From contig JACKIU010000003.1 in assembly GCA_020638295.1 (NCBI GenBank), positions 62,001 to 126,000 of the forward strand: 64,000 nucleotides of DNA. The letters run 5' to 3'. Below the pieces are notes generated by a model that was given only the letters and a program-made list of their open reading frames with translations, ran no database searches and was not told where the DNA came from. The stretch is from Rhodospirillales bacterium (GTDB lineage: Bacteria > Pseudomonadota > Alphaproteobacteria > Micavibrionales > Micavibrionaceae). A program made the translations under genes and the position numbers. Shown here piece by piece: positions 53,086 through 62,302 of the stretch (its first letter is position 1; every line of letters begins with the position of its first letter).

Positions 53086-56000
53086 ATGTCGCAGTCCTTT
53101 TCATCTTATTTTGCGTTGAGTGAAGAACAGGCCGTCAGGGCTTTATTAGAGGATTTTTCGTGGGAGCGTCCACGGGCGCGGCGCATTGTCAAAGATGCGA
53201 CGCAATTGATTGAGGCGGTGCGGGGGCGCGGGCCTGAGGCCGGGCAGATCGAATCCTTCATGCGGGATTTTGCGCTGGATACGGAAGAGGGGCTGGCGTT
53301 GATGACGCTGGCCGAGGCTTTGCTGCGGATTCCGGATAAAGAAACGCGAGCGGCGCTGATTCGCGATAAAGTCGCGGCGGCGAACTGGCTTGATGGGGCA
53401 GGGAGTTCGAAGGATTGGGTGGTGAAAGCGGCCGGGGTCGGGCTGTTCATGACATCCAGGACGCTGGACGGGGCCTTGGGCCGAATCGGCGAACCTGTCG
53501 TGCGCGAGGCGATGGTACGGGCGATGCAAATGCTCGGCGGGCAGTTTGTGCTCGGTCAGGATATTGAAGAGGCGATGCAAAAGGCTCTGAAATATCGTGA
53601 TGCTGGTTATCGCATGTCTTATGATATGCTCGGCGAGGGGGCGAGGACTGCAGCAGATGCGCAGCATTATTTCGATGCGTACGCCCACGCGATTGAATAT
53701 ATCGGGCAGCGTGCTGATCCAAAGGCTGCGCGGTGTCCAGGGATTTCTGTGAAGCTTTCGGCGCTGCATCCACGTTATGAATTTGCACAAAAAGAAACCT
53801 GTGTTCCGGAGATGGCAGCGCGTTTGCTGGAGCTGGCGCGGGTGTGCGCGGATGCCGATTTGGCTATGATGATCGATGCGGAAGAATGTGCGCGGCTTAA
53901 TCTGTCGCTGGAGATTTTCGAGCAGGTGCTGGCTGTTTCATCCTTGCGGCAATGGGAGGGATTCGGGCTGGCGGTGCAGGCGTATCACAAGGCCGCCCCG
54001 GCGGTGATTGATCATATTGCCCAGCTGGCACGGTCGATGGGGCGGCGTGTGCAGATGCGGCTGGTGAAAGGCGCATATTGGGATAGCGAGATCAAGAAAG
54101 CGCAAGTTGGCGGTTTGCCTGATTTTCCGGTTTATACGCGTAAAGGTCATAGTGATGCGTCGTATCTGGTCTGCGCCGAGAAGATGCTGCGTCAGGCGGA
54201 TGTGATTTATCCTATGTTTGGGACGCATAATGCGTACAGCGCGGCGGCGGTGATGGCGCTGGCCAAGGATGCCGGAGCGCCAGCTTACGAGTTTCAGCGG
54301 TTGTTTGGTATGGGCAGGGCCTTGTTCGATGAAATTCTTAAGCGCGAGGTGCCGGTCAGCATTTATGCGCCGGTCGGGCCGCATAAGGACCTGTTGCCTT
54401 ATCTGGTGCGGCGGTTGCTGGAGAATGGAGCCAATAGCTCTTTTGTGAACCAGCTGCTGGACCCGGATGCGCCGGTGGAAAGTCTTGTGAGCGATCCTGT
54501 GGATAAGTCTAAAAATCGTAACATGTACAGACATCCTAAAATTGCTTTGCCGTCTGCGCTGTTTTTTGAGGAGATGCCGCAGAGCCGGGCCAATTCGCAA
54601 GGGGTGGATCTGGATGCGCCGGAGCAGGTGGCGCGATTGGGTCAGGCGATTGATGCGGCGCGGAAAGGCGTTGAGGCGCGTGTGTTCATCAATGGTAAGG
54701 CGCATGAGAGCCGCGCGTCTGAAGATGTTGTTAATCCGGCCGATCGGGCGGATATTGTCGGCCGGGTTCATGGGAGCGATTTTGTTCATGTCGCGCGGGC
54801 ATATGAGGCGGCGCAGGCAGGTTTTGGCGCATGGAACGGGTTGGATGCCGAGGTGCGGGCGCAAGCGCTCGAACGGGCGGCGGATTTGCTGGAATTACGG
54901 CGGGCGGCGTTTATGGACTTGCTGATTCGTGAGGCCGGGAAGACTTGGGCCGATGCGGTTTCGGAAGTGCGCGAAACGGTTGATTTCCTGCGTTATTATG
55001 CCGGGCAGGGGCGGTGCGTGTTTGATGTGCAAGGATTAAGCCTGCCGGGGCCGACGGGTGAACGCAATCGGCTGTATCATCAGGGGCGCGGTGTTTTTGT
55101 GTGTATTTCTCCGTGGAACTTCCCGCTGGCAATTTTTACCGGGCAGGTGGCGGCGGCCCTGATGGCGGGCAATGCGGTGTTGGCTAAACCGGCGGAACAG
55201 ACGCCGCTGATCGCTGCGGAAATGGTTAAATTGCTGCATGGAGCGGGAGTTCATGTTGCAGCATTGCATTTGCTTCCCGGTGACGGGCGGGTTGGTGCAT
55301 GGGCTGTGGAGCATGAGACCTGCGCAGGTGTGGCCTTTACCGGATCAACCGAGGTGGCGCGGATTATCAATCGGGCACTGGCGGCTAAAAACGGGCCGAT
55401 TGTACCGTTGATTGCGGAAACCGGCGGGCAGAATGCGATGATTGTTGACAGTTCGGCGCTGCCTGAACAAGTGGTCGATGATGTGGTTTTGAGCGCGTTT
55501 GGTTCGGCCGGGCAGCGCTGCAGCGCGCTGCGGGTTCTTTGTTTGCAGGATGAGATTGCGCCTTCGGTAATTCGGATGCTCGGCGGGGCGATGGCTGAGC
55601 TGAAGTTGGGTGACCCGCGCCTGCTTTCGACCGATGTCGGGCCGGTGATTGACGAAGAGGCCTACGCGAACCTAATCCACCATCATGAAAATCTGAAAGG
55701 ATTTGGTCAGCGCATTTATGAGATGGATGTTCCGCCAGATCTGGCGCGTAAAGGGCATTTCTTCGGGCCGTGCGCCTATGAAATTCAGAGTATGGGGGCA
55801 CTCGTAAAAGAGGTCTTCGGGCCGATATTACACGTGATTCGTTATCGGCGCGATGATCTGGATGACCTTCTGGGCGATATCAGCGGGACCGGATATGGGT
55901 TGACGCTCGGTGTTCATAGCCGCATTGAGCGGTTTCACGCGCGGGTTGCGGCGGGTGTACGTGCCGGGAATGTCTATGTGAACCGGTCGATGATCGGTGC

Positions 56001-56160
56001 AGTGGTCGGATCGCAGCCGTTTGGCGGCAGCGGGCTTTCGGGGACGGGGCCGAAGGCCGGCGGGCCGGGTTATCTGCAGCGCTTTGCGATTGAGCGGGTG
56101 ATGAGCACCGATACGACAGCGGCCGGAGGTAATGCCAGCCTTGTATCCTTAGGTGAATAG
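53086..56160 (+). CDS. putA: Bifunctional proline dehydrogenase / glutamate-semialdehyde dehydrogenase
   Basis: 1024 residues, the short PutA type without the N-terminal DNA-binding domain of E. coli PutA. The flavin-dependent proline dehydrogenase barrel (about 75-460) has MRLVKGAYWDSEIKKAQ and YTRKGHSDASYLVCAEKML; the aldehyde dehydrogenase domain (about 530-1000) has the catalytic Cys near 812 (GSAGQRCSALR) and general-base Glu near 778 (AETGGQNAM). It oxidises proline to glutamate. Divergent from xseA with 52 bases between the starts. Confidence 0.95.
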   Translation: MSQSFSSYFALSEEQAVRALLEDFSWERPRARRIVKDATQLIEAVRGRGPEAGQIESFMRDFALDTEEGLALMTLAEALLRIPDKETRAALIRDKVAAANWLDGAGSSKDWVVKAAGVGLFMTSRTLDGALGRIGEPVVREAMVRAMQMLGGQFVLGQDIEEAMQKALKYRDAGYRMSYDMLGEGARTAADAQHYFDAYAHAIEYIGQRADPKAARCPGISVKLSALHPRYEFAQKETCVPEMAARLLELARVCADADLAMMIDAEECARLNLSLEIFEQVLAVSSLRQWEGFGLAVQAYHKAAPAVIDHIAQLARSMGRRVQMRLVKGAYWDSEIKKAQVGGLPDFPVYTRKGHSDASYLVCAEKMLRQADVIYPMFGTHNAYSAAAVMALAKDAGAPAYEFQRLFGMGRALFDEILKREVPVSIYAPVGPHKDLLPYLVRRLLENGANSSFVNQLLDPDAPVESLVSDPVDKSKNRNMYRHPKIALPSALFFEEMPQSRANSQGVDLDAPEQVARLGQAIDAARKGVEARVFINGKAHESRASEDVVNPADRADIVGRVHGSDFVHVARAYEAAQAGFGAWNGLDAEVRAQALERAADLLELRRAAFMDLLIREAGKTWADAVSEVRETVDFLRYYAGQGRCVFDVQGLSLPGPTGERNRLYHQGRGVFVCISPWNFPLAIFTGQVAAALMAGNAVLAKPAEQTPLIAAEMVKLLHGAGVHVAALHLLPGDGRVGAWAVEHETCAGVAFTGSTEVARIINRALAAKNGPIVPLIAETGGQNAMIVDSSALPEQVVDDVVLSAFGSAGQRCSALRVLCLQDEIAPSVIRMLGGAMAELKLGDPRLLSTDVGPVIDEEAYANLIHHHENLKGFGQRIYEMDVPPDLARKGHFFGPCAYEIQSMGALVKEVFGPILHVIRYRRDDLDDLLGDISGTGYGLTLGVHSRIERFHARVAAGVRAGNVYVNRSMIGAVVGSQPFGGSGLSGTGPKAGGPGYLQRFAIERVMSTDTTAAGGNASLVSLGE

Positions 56161-56192
56161 GGATTGCTTACAAACTTCGATAAATGGTCTGC

Positions 56193-56269
56193 AAATGATG
56201 GTTTTCTGCGCTTCCGGTACTCAAATACCTGTATGTATGTTCCGTTCCGGTTCTCGAAAACCATCATTT
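56193..56269. repeat. 14-bp inverted repeat between putA and purD
   Basis: AAATGATGGTTTTC (56193-56206) and GAAAACCATCATTT (56256-56269) are perfect arms with a 49-base loop. In the loop and right arm two related motifs (TTCCGGTACTCAAATAC from 56212, TTCCGGTTCTCGAAAAC from 56245) lie 33 bases apart. It could fold as a long hairpin in RNA. No gene is seen here. Confidence 0.6.
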
Positions 56270-56347
56270 TCGCCACATTTCTCTTTGTTTGTTAACAATC
56301 CCTAGTTTATTATCCGTAGCACTTTATTTGATGAAAAGGGTAAGACG

Positions 56348-57640
56348 ATGAAAGTTTTATTGGTCGGTTCCGGTGGGCGTGAACATGCTTTGGCTTGGGG
56401 GCTGGCGGCGTCGGAGCGTTGTGATGCGCTCTATTGTGCGCCGGGGAATGCAGGCATTGAGAGTTGTGCCGAATGCGTGGATATCAAGGTGGATGATGTT
56501 GAGGCACTCGTGGATTTTGCCAAGGATCAGGCGATTGATCTGGTCGTTGTGGGGCCGGAAGGGCCGCTGGTTGTCGGGCTGGTTGATGCGTTAAAAGCGG
56601 CAGGAATTGCTGTGTTTGGACCAGATAAAAAAGCGGCACAGCTTGAGGGCTCGAAAGGTTTTATGAAGGATTTGTGTGCGAAATACGCTATTCCGACGGC
56701 CGGCTATGGCCGGTTTACGGATTTTCATGCTGCGCAAAAATTTATCGAGGACCAGCCGGGTAATGTTGTGGTGAAGGCTGACGGGCTGGCGGCCGGTAAG
56801 GGCGTGATCATGTGCAATAACAAGGCCGAGGCCATTGAGGCGGCGCGTGAGATGCTTTCCGGTGGTTCTTTTGGTGCGGCGGGCGCGGAAATTGTGATTG
56901 AAGAATTTATGGATGGCGAGGAACTGAGCTATTTTGCGCTGGCCGATGGCAGGAGCGTTTTGCCGCTGAGCTCCGCGCAGGATCATAAACGCGCCTTTGA
57001 TGGCGATGAAGGGCCGAATACCGGCGGGATGGGAGCGTATTCCCCCGCGCATTTGATGACGCCGGAGATGGAAGCGGAAATTCTTGAACGGATTATCGAG
57101 CCGACGATTAAAGGGATGGCGGCGGAAGGATGTCCGTTTACCGGCGTTTTGTATGCCGGGATTATGGTGGTGGACGGGCGGCCGAAGCTGCTCGAATATA
57201 ACGTACGGTTTGGCGATCCTGAGTGTCAGCCGCTGATGATGCGGCTGCAGGGTGATTTGCTGGAAATTCTGGATGCTGCGGCGCATGGGCGTTTGGCCGA
57301 GATTGCCGATCAGGTGTCGTGGAGCGAGAAAGTGGCGCTGTGTGTGGTGATGGCGACCAAGGGTTATCCGGGATCCTATCCGAAAAATACGCCGATTTCG
57401 GGTCTGGATGATACGGCCGAGATTAAGGATGTGACGGTGTTTCATGCCGGGACGGCGCGCGATGCGGACGGACAAATTGTGAGCACGGGCGGGCGCGTTC
57501 TTGGCGTCACGGCGGTTGGCGAGAGCATTGCCGAAGCGCAGCGCCGGGCCTATATGGCGGTGAACAAGATTAACTGGCCGAACGGGTTTTGTCGTCGGGA
57601 TATTGGTTGGAGAGCGCTCGAAGCTGAGCAGGCTGCTTGA
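56348..57640 (+). CDS. purD: Phosphoribosylamine--glycine ligase
   Basis: 430 residues. Third step of purine synthesis: joins glycine to phosphoribosylamine using ATP. N-terminal GSGGREHALAWGLA, VGPEGPLV, then the ATP-grasp region VVVKADGLAAGKGV and DGEELSYFALADG, and the signature FGDPECQPLMMRLQGDL. Complete, normal length. Confidence 0.96.
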   Translation: MKVLLVGSGGREHALAWGLAASERCDALYCAPGNAGIESCAECVDIKVDDVEALVDFAKDQAIDLVVVGPEGPLVVGLVDALKAAGIAVFGPDKKAAQLEGSKGFMKDLCAKYAIPTAGYGRFTDFHAAQKFIEDQPGNVVVKADGLAAGKGVIMCNNKAEAIEAAREMLSGGSFGAAGAEIVIEEFMDGEELSYFALADGRSVLPLSSAQDHKRAFDGDEGPNTGGMGAYSPAHLMTPEMEAEILERIIEPTIKGMAAEGCPFTGVLYAGIMVVDGRPKLLEYNVRFGDPECQPLMMRLQGDLLEILDAAAHGRLAEIADQVSWSEKVALCVVMATKGYPGSYPKNTPISGLDDTAEIKDVTVFHAGTARDADGQIVSTGGRVLGVTAVGESIAEAQRRAYMAVNKINWPNGFCRRDIGWRALEAEQAA

Positions 57641-57660
57641 AAACTATAAACCGCAGGGAT

Positions 57661-57726
57661 CACAGTGAATACACAGGGGCGTACTTTGCGAAGGGATGCT
57701 CCTGCGCGTCTTCTGTGTGCTCTGTG
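57661..57726. repeat. Imperfect inverted repeat (CACAG-type)
   Basis: CACAGTGAATACACAG (57661-57676) faces CTGTGTGCTCTGTG (57713-57726). Short extragenic CACAG repeats of this kind occur in many bacterial genomes. Between purD and tadA; no gene seen. Confidence 0.4.
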
Positions 57727-57761
57727 GTTAAAAATATTGCGGCTTCGCTGCGGAAAAAATT

Positions 57762-58217
57762 TCAGCGTTTGGATTTAAAGAACTCTTTGAGGATCTGCCC
57801 GCATTCATCGGCGAGTATGCCTTGGTGTACGTGCGGGCGGTGGTGGCATGTCGGCTGGTCGTAGAATTTCCCGCCATGCAGGATGCCGCCGCCTTTTGGG
57901 TCATGTGCACCAAATATGACCCGATTCAGGCGTGCAAATGAAATCGCGGCGGCGCACATTGCGCAGGGCTCAAGGGTTACGTAGAGGTCATAGCCCGGTG
58001 CACGCTGGGCTTTTTCGAAAGAGCAAATTTCACGGATGCAGAGAATTTCGGCATGGGCGGTCGGGTCGCACATGGTGCGGGTGCGGTTGCCGTGGGCGGC
58101 AATAATCTCGCCGCTTTCGGCACTGACCAACACGGCACCGATGGGCACTTCGCCCAAGGCTTCAGCTGTTTTTGCCTCTTCCAAAGCGGCGCGCATATAG
58201 ATAAGGTCATCTGTCAT
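57762..58217 (-). CDS. tadA: tRNA-specific adenosine deaminase
   Basis: 151 residues from the ATG at 58217 (MTDDLIYMRAALEEAK). It makes inosine at position 34 of tRNA-Arg. Zinc and catalytic residues are in TAHAEILCIRE (His, Glu) and TLEPCAMCAAAISFARL (two Cys). A TTG at 58235 or an ATG at 58196 are alternative starts; none has a good ribosome site. The start codon overlaps that of rluB on the other strand. Confidence 0.93.
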   Translation of the reverse strand: MTDDLIYMRAALEEAKTAEALGEVPIGAVLVSAESGEIIAAHGNRTRTMCDPTAHAEILCIREICSFEKAQRAPGYDLYVTLEPCAMCAAAISFARLNRVIFGAHDPKGGGILHGGKFYDQPTCHHRPHVHQGILADECGQILKEFFKSKR

Positions 58218-58983
58218 GAATGAAGAAAACCACAAAGGCGAGAGAATTGCAAAAGTTATGGCGCGGGCGGGGCTGTGTTCGCGGCGTGAGGCCGAGCGCT
58301 GGATTGAGGCGGGCCGGGTGGTGGTGAACGGGACGCGTTTACACAGCGCGGCATGTGTGGTGAGGCCGGGTGACCGGGTTGAGGTTGACGGGAAGGTTTT
58401 GGGCGGGGCCGATGAAACGCGGCTGTTTTTGTATCACAAACCGGTCGGGCTGGTGACCAGCCATAAGGATGAACAGGGGCGCAGGACGGTGTTTGAGGCT
58501 TTGCCGGAAGGCTTGCCGCGATTGATTAGTGTCGGGCGGCTGGATTTGAATAGTGAGGGGTTATTGCTGCTGACCAATGACGGTGGGTTGTCGCGGTATT
58601 TGGAATTGCCGAGCACGGCGTGGAGTCGGCGTTATCGGGTGCGCGTGATGGGTAAGGTCGACGAAGCGCAGCTGGCGGATTTAAAGCACGGCATTACGGT
58701 TGAGGGTGTGCAGTATAAAGGTATTGAGGCGACACTGGAGGCCGCAGTTAAAAAAGAGGCGGGGAAAGGCAAGGCAAACCAATGGGTCAGTGTGACCCTG
58801 CGCGAGGGCAAAAATCGCGAGATTCGCCGGGTGATGGAGGCGTTGGGGTTGCAGGTGAACCGGTTGATCCGGGTCGGATACGGTCCATTTGAACTGGGCA
58901 AGCTGGCGGAGGGGGTCGTGCAGGAGGTGGAACCGCGCGTCTTGAAGGCGCAGGTGGCCGGCTATTTCAAGGATAAAGCGTAA
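58216..58983 (+). CDS. rluB: 23S rRNA pseudouridine synthase, RluB/RsuA family
   Basis: 255 residues. N-terminal S4 domain (ERIAKVMARAGLCSRREAERWIEAGRV) and catalytic domain with SVGRLDLNSEGLLLLTNDG (the catalytic Asp) and RVMGKVDEAQL. The ATG at 58216 is preceded by AAGG, and the family homology begins within ten residues, so the start is firm. It shares the four bases CATG with the tadA start. rsmD follows with a 1-base overlap. RluB fits best; RluE or RsuA cannot be fully excluded. Confidence 0.88.
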   Translation: MNEENHKGERIAKVMARAGLCSRREAERWIEAGRVVVNGTRLHSAACVVRPGDRVEVDGKVLGGADETRLFLYHKPVGLVTSHKDEQGRRTVFEALPEGLPRLISVGRLDLNSEGLLLLTNDGGLSRYLELPSTAWSRRYRVRVMGKVDEAQLADLKHGITVEGVQYKGIEATLEAAVKKEAGKGKANQWVSVTLREGKNREIRRVMEALGLQVNRLIRVGYGPFELGKLAEGVVQEVEPRVLKAQVAGYFKDKA

Positions 58984-59531
58984 TGCGCATTGTCGCTGGG
59001 AAATATGGCAGGCGGCGGCTGGAACAGCCCAAGGGTCGGGATATTCGTCCGACCGGTGACAAGGTGCGCGGGGCGATTTTTAATGCGTTGCAGGCGCAAG
59101 GCGTGGTAGACGGTGCGCGGTCGGTCGATTGTTTTTGCGGGACCGGCGCGCTGGGTCTGGAGGCGCTGTCGCGCGGGGCGGCATTTTGTACCTTTATCGA
59201 TAAGGATCCGAAGTCTCTGGCGCTGGCTAAAGGCAATGCCGAATGTCTGGGTGCGCTGGATCAATGTGGATTTATTTTGGGTGATGCAGGCAGGTTCACC
59301 GTGTTCAGAAAAGGTGATAAATACGACCTTGTATTTCTGGATCCTCCGTATCGAAAATGTTTAATTGATGTTGTTTTGCAGCACCTTAGTGAAAAGGCCC
59401 TTTTGGAAGAGGGGGCGGTGATTGTGGCCGAAAGTGAGAAGGGTTATGAACCGAATTTGAGTGGTTCATATACGGTTCAATCGACGAAAATCTATGGGGA
59501 TACGCAGGTTCTGTTCCTACGCTATACCTAA
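58983..59531 (+). CDS. rsmD: 16S rRNA (guanine-966-N2)-methyltransferase
   Basis: 182 residues. Start MRIVAGKYGRRRLEQP with RPTGDKVRGAIFNAL, SAM loop VDCFCGTGALGLEALSRGA and catalytic LDPPY motif are all typical. The start overlaps the rluB stop (TAATG). Order rluB-rsmD is common. Confidence 0.95.
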   Translation: MRIVAGKYGRRRLEQPKGRDIRPTGDKVRGAIFNALQAQGVVDGARSVDCFCGTGALGLEALSRGAAFCTFIDKDPKSLALAKGNAECLGALDQCGFILGDAGRFTVFRKGDKYDLVFLDPPYRKCLIDVVLQHLSEKALLEEGAVIVAESEKGYEPNLSGSYTVQSTKIYGDTQVLFLRYT

Positions 59532-60346
59532 AATGTGCCGGCGTTGATGATGATCAACAGGGCGATTCCTAAAATGATACGATAAATGGCAAATGGCTTG
59601 AAGCTGGCGCGCTCAAGCCATTTCATCATCAGGCTGATGGAGAGCCAGCCAGCGATGAAAGAGATGGTTGCAGCGATGAGGGCGTCTAACCCTAAAACCA
59701 TATCGCCGGATTGATAGAGTTCCAGTCCAGCGATGGTGCCGGCCCCGGCGATGGCGATAATTGCCAGAAGCAAAGAGAAGTGGGCGCTTTCTGTGCGGGA
59801 ATACCCCAAAAAACGGGCAGCTGTCATGGTGATGCCGGAACGGCTGGTGCCGGGAATAAGGGCGAGCATTTGCGCAAGGCCGATGAGCAGGGCGTCTTTG
59901 AATGTGAGTTCTTCAAGTGTTTTGCTTGCGGCGGAGCGACGGTCGGCGACCCAGAGAAGGACGCCGAAGATTAATGTTGTGAGGGCCACGATATTGAGCA
60001 GCAACAGCCATGAAGGTTGGGTCAGATGGAGGATAAGACCGGCGATGATCACGGGGATTGAAGCGGCGATAATGTAGAAATTAAGCCGGGCATCTTGTGA
60101 GGTTGTGTCGCCGCGCAGGATGTTTTTGATCCCCAAAAGCATCTTGTAGATATCTTTGCGAAAATAGACCAGAACGGATAGCAGTGTTCCTATATGGACC
60201 GCGACGTCAAGAACAAGGCGGTTTTCCCAGCTTTTAAGATCGCCAAAAAGCTGGTGGACGAGGATGAGGTGTCCACTGGAGCTTATGGGGAGGAATTCGG
60301 TGATGCCTTGGGTGAGCGCTAAAATGATCAGGGGAAGCATTGTCAT
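59528..60346 (-). CDS. uppP: Undecaprenyl-diphosphatase
   Basis: 272 residues, eight predicted membrane helices. Active-site segments GITEFLPISSSGHLILV and PGTSRSGITMTAARFLG are intact. It recycles the lipid carrier for cell-wall and LPS synthesis. Convergent with rsmD by a 4-base overlap, divergent from the small gene at 60397. Confidence 0.95.
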   Translation of the reverse strand: MTMLPLIILALTQGITEFLPISSSGHLILVHQLFGDLKSWENRLVLDVAVHIGTLLSVLVYFRKDIYKMLLGIKNILRGDTTSQDARLNFYIIAASIPVIIAGLILHLTQPSWLLLLNIVALTTLIFGVLLWVADRRSAASKTLEELTFKDALLIGLAQMLALIPGTSRSGITMTAARFLGYSRTESAHFSLLLAIIAIAGAGTIAGLELYQSGDMVLGLDALIAATISFIAGWLSISLMMKWLERASFKPFAIYRIILGIALLIIINAGTF

Positions 60347-60396
60347 ACCTATAGGCTTAGCTTGATTTTTATGCCGGTTAAAGCAAAATATCGGGT

Positions 60397-60606
60397 ATGA
60401 TTTATGGTGTTGGCATTGTTGGTTTTATTGGCGGGTTTATATTCGGGCAGATGGTGCTGTATTTCCTGTTGCGCCATAAAACGAATGAAGAATTGCTCAA
60501 TGACCGGTGGTTGAAGATTAAGTACGGCTTATTGGGTTGGGGATGCGCGGCCTTGGGCGCATATTCATTTGTTGAGATTTATAAACAGTATTTTCCTGTT
60601 TCATAG
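60397..60606 (+). CDS. Small membrane protein
   Basis: 69 residues with two hydrophobic segments (about 2-24, IYGVGIVGFIGGFIFGQMVL; about 44-62, LLGWGCAALGAYSFVEIY) and a basic loop between. No family recognised. It lies 20 bases before the cytochrome b561 gene, so co-transcription and a role in the same membrane complex are possible. Confidence 0.6.
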   Translation: MIYGVGIVGFIGGFIFGQMVLYFLLRHKTNEELLNDRWLKIKYGLLGWGCAALGAYSFVEIYKQYFPVS

Positions 60607-60626
60607 AAAGATGAGGAGAGTGTTTC

Positions 60627-61298
60627 ATGAGTGAGAATTCTGATCAGTATAATTTAGCGGCGCGCGTGTTTCATTGGGGGATGGCGCTGTTGATTTTCGG
60701 GGCGTTAATCGCCGGTTTTATCATGACGGATATGCCGCGTAGTCCGACCAAGTTTGAGATATACGGAGTGCATAAATCCGTCGGTGTTTTGATTTTGACG
60801 CTTGGGTTCATGCGCCTGATCTGGCGGTTCATGGGCGCCTATCCTGCGAGCCTGCCAACGCATGCGCAATGGGAGAAGTTTTTAGCAAAAACGATCCATA
60901 TCGTTTTGTATATCTCTATTTTTGTTATGCCGCTGTCCGGTTTGGTTATGAGTATGGCTGGCGGGCATGATGTGGGTTTCTTCGGTCTTTTTAAGTTCCC
61001 GCAATTCGTTGGTAAAAATCCTGAGCTTTCTGAGGTTGCAGAAGAGGTGCATGAGGCCTGTGCGTTGATTCTGGTCGGTGCATTGGGGTTGCATGTCGCC
61101 GGTGCATTGAAGCATCATTTTATCGATCGTGATACGACTGTGGCACGGATGGGAGGTAATCCGGTTTTTGGCGTCATTGGCATTTTATTGACGCTGACGG
61201 TTTTGTATTTTGGCGTAGAAGGGTTAGCCGAACTGTTGTTTGAAGGTGCTCCTGAAGTTCCTGTGGAAACGTCAGCGGTTCAACCTCCGGCAGAATAG
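60627..61298 (+). CDS. Cytochrome b561
   Basis: 223 residues, four membrane helices with the haem-ligand histidines visible in ARVFHWGMALL, YGVHKSVGVL, KTIHIVLY and EEVHEACALI. The family (CybB type) transfers electrons from ubiquinol. A fifth hydrophobic segment and an acidic tail (about 185-223) extend it beyond the usual length of about 175. Ribosome site GAGGAG. Confidence 0.88.
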   Translation: MSENSDQYNLAARVFHWGMALLIFGALIAGFIMTDMPRSPTKFEIYGVHKSVGVLILTLGFMRLIWRFMGAYPASLPTHAQWEKFLAKTIHIVLYISIFVMPLSGLVMSMAGGHDVGFFGLFKFPQFVGKNPELSEVAEEVHEACALILVGALGLHVAGALKHHFIDRDTTVARMGGNPVFGVIGILLTLTVLYFGVEGLAELLFEGAPEVPVETSAVQPPAE

Positions 61299-61591
61299 GC
61301 GATTTTAAGAGCGTAGTTTTCCGGAGTTTGTTTCGACGCGTACGGGCGCGCGAATCGAATCACTCCAGACAAAGGCTTTTGGTCAGGATTTACAGGAAGA
61401 GCGTACCGCAGCGTTTGATTTTTCAGATTGTCGATGAGATTTCCGATTCGGGCATTTACGTCTAATGCACGCGGGCTTGGGCGGGTTTGCGGGGTTTTTG
61501 TGGTGTATGTGTGTGTGGGTGTGAGGTTTTTTCGTTTTTTCTTTGATTATGGCGATTGCACTGATTCGGAAAACCGGGGTAAGATTTTTCC

Positions 61592-62260
61592 ATGAGGACA
61601 TTGTATCATTTGTGGCTGCATCCTTTTTCACGCAAGGTTCGGATCGTGCTGGCGGAGAAGAGTCTCGACTTTACGCCGCAGATTGAGAAAGTGTGGGAGC
61701 GACGGACTGAGTTTCTGGCACTGAACCCGGCCGGTGATGTGCCGGTGCTGATCGAAAAGGACGGGACGACACTGGCGAACTCGCAGGTGATTTGCGAGTA
61801 TCTGGAAGAGGTGTATCCGGAGGTCAATTTGCTGGGTCATGACCCGGTGCAGCGTTCCGAAACGCGGCGGCTGGTGAGTTGGTTTGATGTGAAATTCAAC
61901 CGGGAAGTCACCGACAATATCGTTGGTGAAAAAGTTATGAAGCGCATGTTAAAGGTCGGGGAACCTCACGGGCCGGCGATTCGGGCCGGGCATGCCAATA
62001 TCCATTATCATCTCGATTATATCGGATTTTTGACGGAGAAGCGCGCGTGGCTGGCCGGCGACAAGTTCTCTCTGGCCGATATTGCCGCTGCGGCGCATTT
62101 GTCGGCCATCGATTATATCGGGGATGTGCCTTGGGAAGAGCACAGTGCTGCGCGCAACTGGTATGACAAAGTCACATCACGGCCCAGTTTCAAAGATTTA
62201 CTGGATGAGTGTATTCCCGGTTTTACGCCGGTGGCTGATCTGGCCGATGTCGGGACTTAA
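61592..62260 (+). CDS. Glutathione S-transferase family protein
   Basis: 222 residues. N-terminal thioredoxin fold (LYHLWLHPFSRKVRIVLAEKSLDF, NPAGDVPVLIEKDGTTLANSQVICEYLEE, with the cis-Pro and Ser of the glutathione site) and helical C-terminal domain (LAGDKFSLADIAAAAHLSAIDYIG). A serine in HPFSRKVR stands where Cys or Ser is catalytic. The substrate is not known. GGGGTAAG ribosome site. Confidence 0.88.
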   Translation: MRTLYHLWLHPFSRKVRIVLAEKSLDFTPQIEKVWERRTEFLALNPAGDVPVLIEKDGTTLANSQVICEYLEEVYPEVNLLGHDPVQRSETRRLVSWFDVKFNREVTDNIVGEKVMKRMLKVGEPHGPAIRAGHANIHYHLDYIGFLTEKRAWLAGDKFSLADIAAAAHLSAIDYIGDVPWEEHSAARNWYDKVTSRPSFKDLLDECIPGFTPVADLADVGT

Positions 62261-62302
62261 AATCAGCCAGAGTGTATAATTTATGGATATTGTGAGGCTT
62301 TC

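Noticed and set aside
53938..54864. 308-codon open frame on the minus strand inside putA
   Set aside because: Arginine/histidine-rich reverse reading of a conserved PutA coding region.
56070..56276. 68-codon minus-strand frame spanning the end of putA and the inverted repeat
   Set aside because: No ribosome site, mostly antisense to putA, no homology.
56591..57475. 294-codon open frame on the minus strand inside purD
   Set aside because: Reverse reading of conserved ATP-grasp coding sequence; Arg/His-rich composition.
61299..61591. Gene in the gap before the GST gene
   Set aside because: Only short low-complexity frames (Lys/His/Pro-rich) and a GTGTGT-type stretch; no ribosome site or homology.
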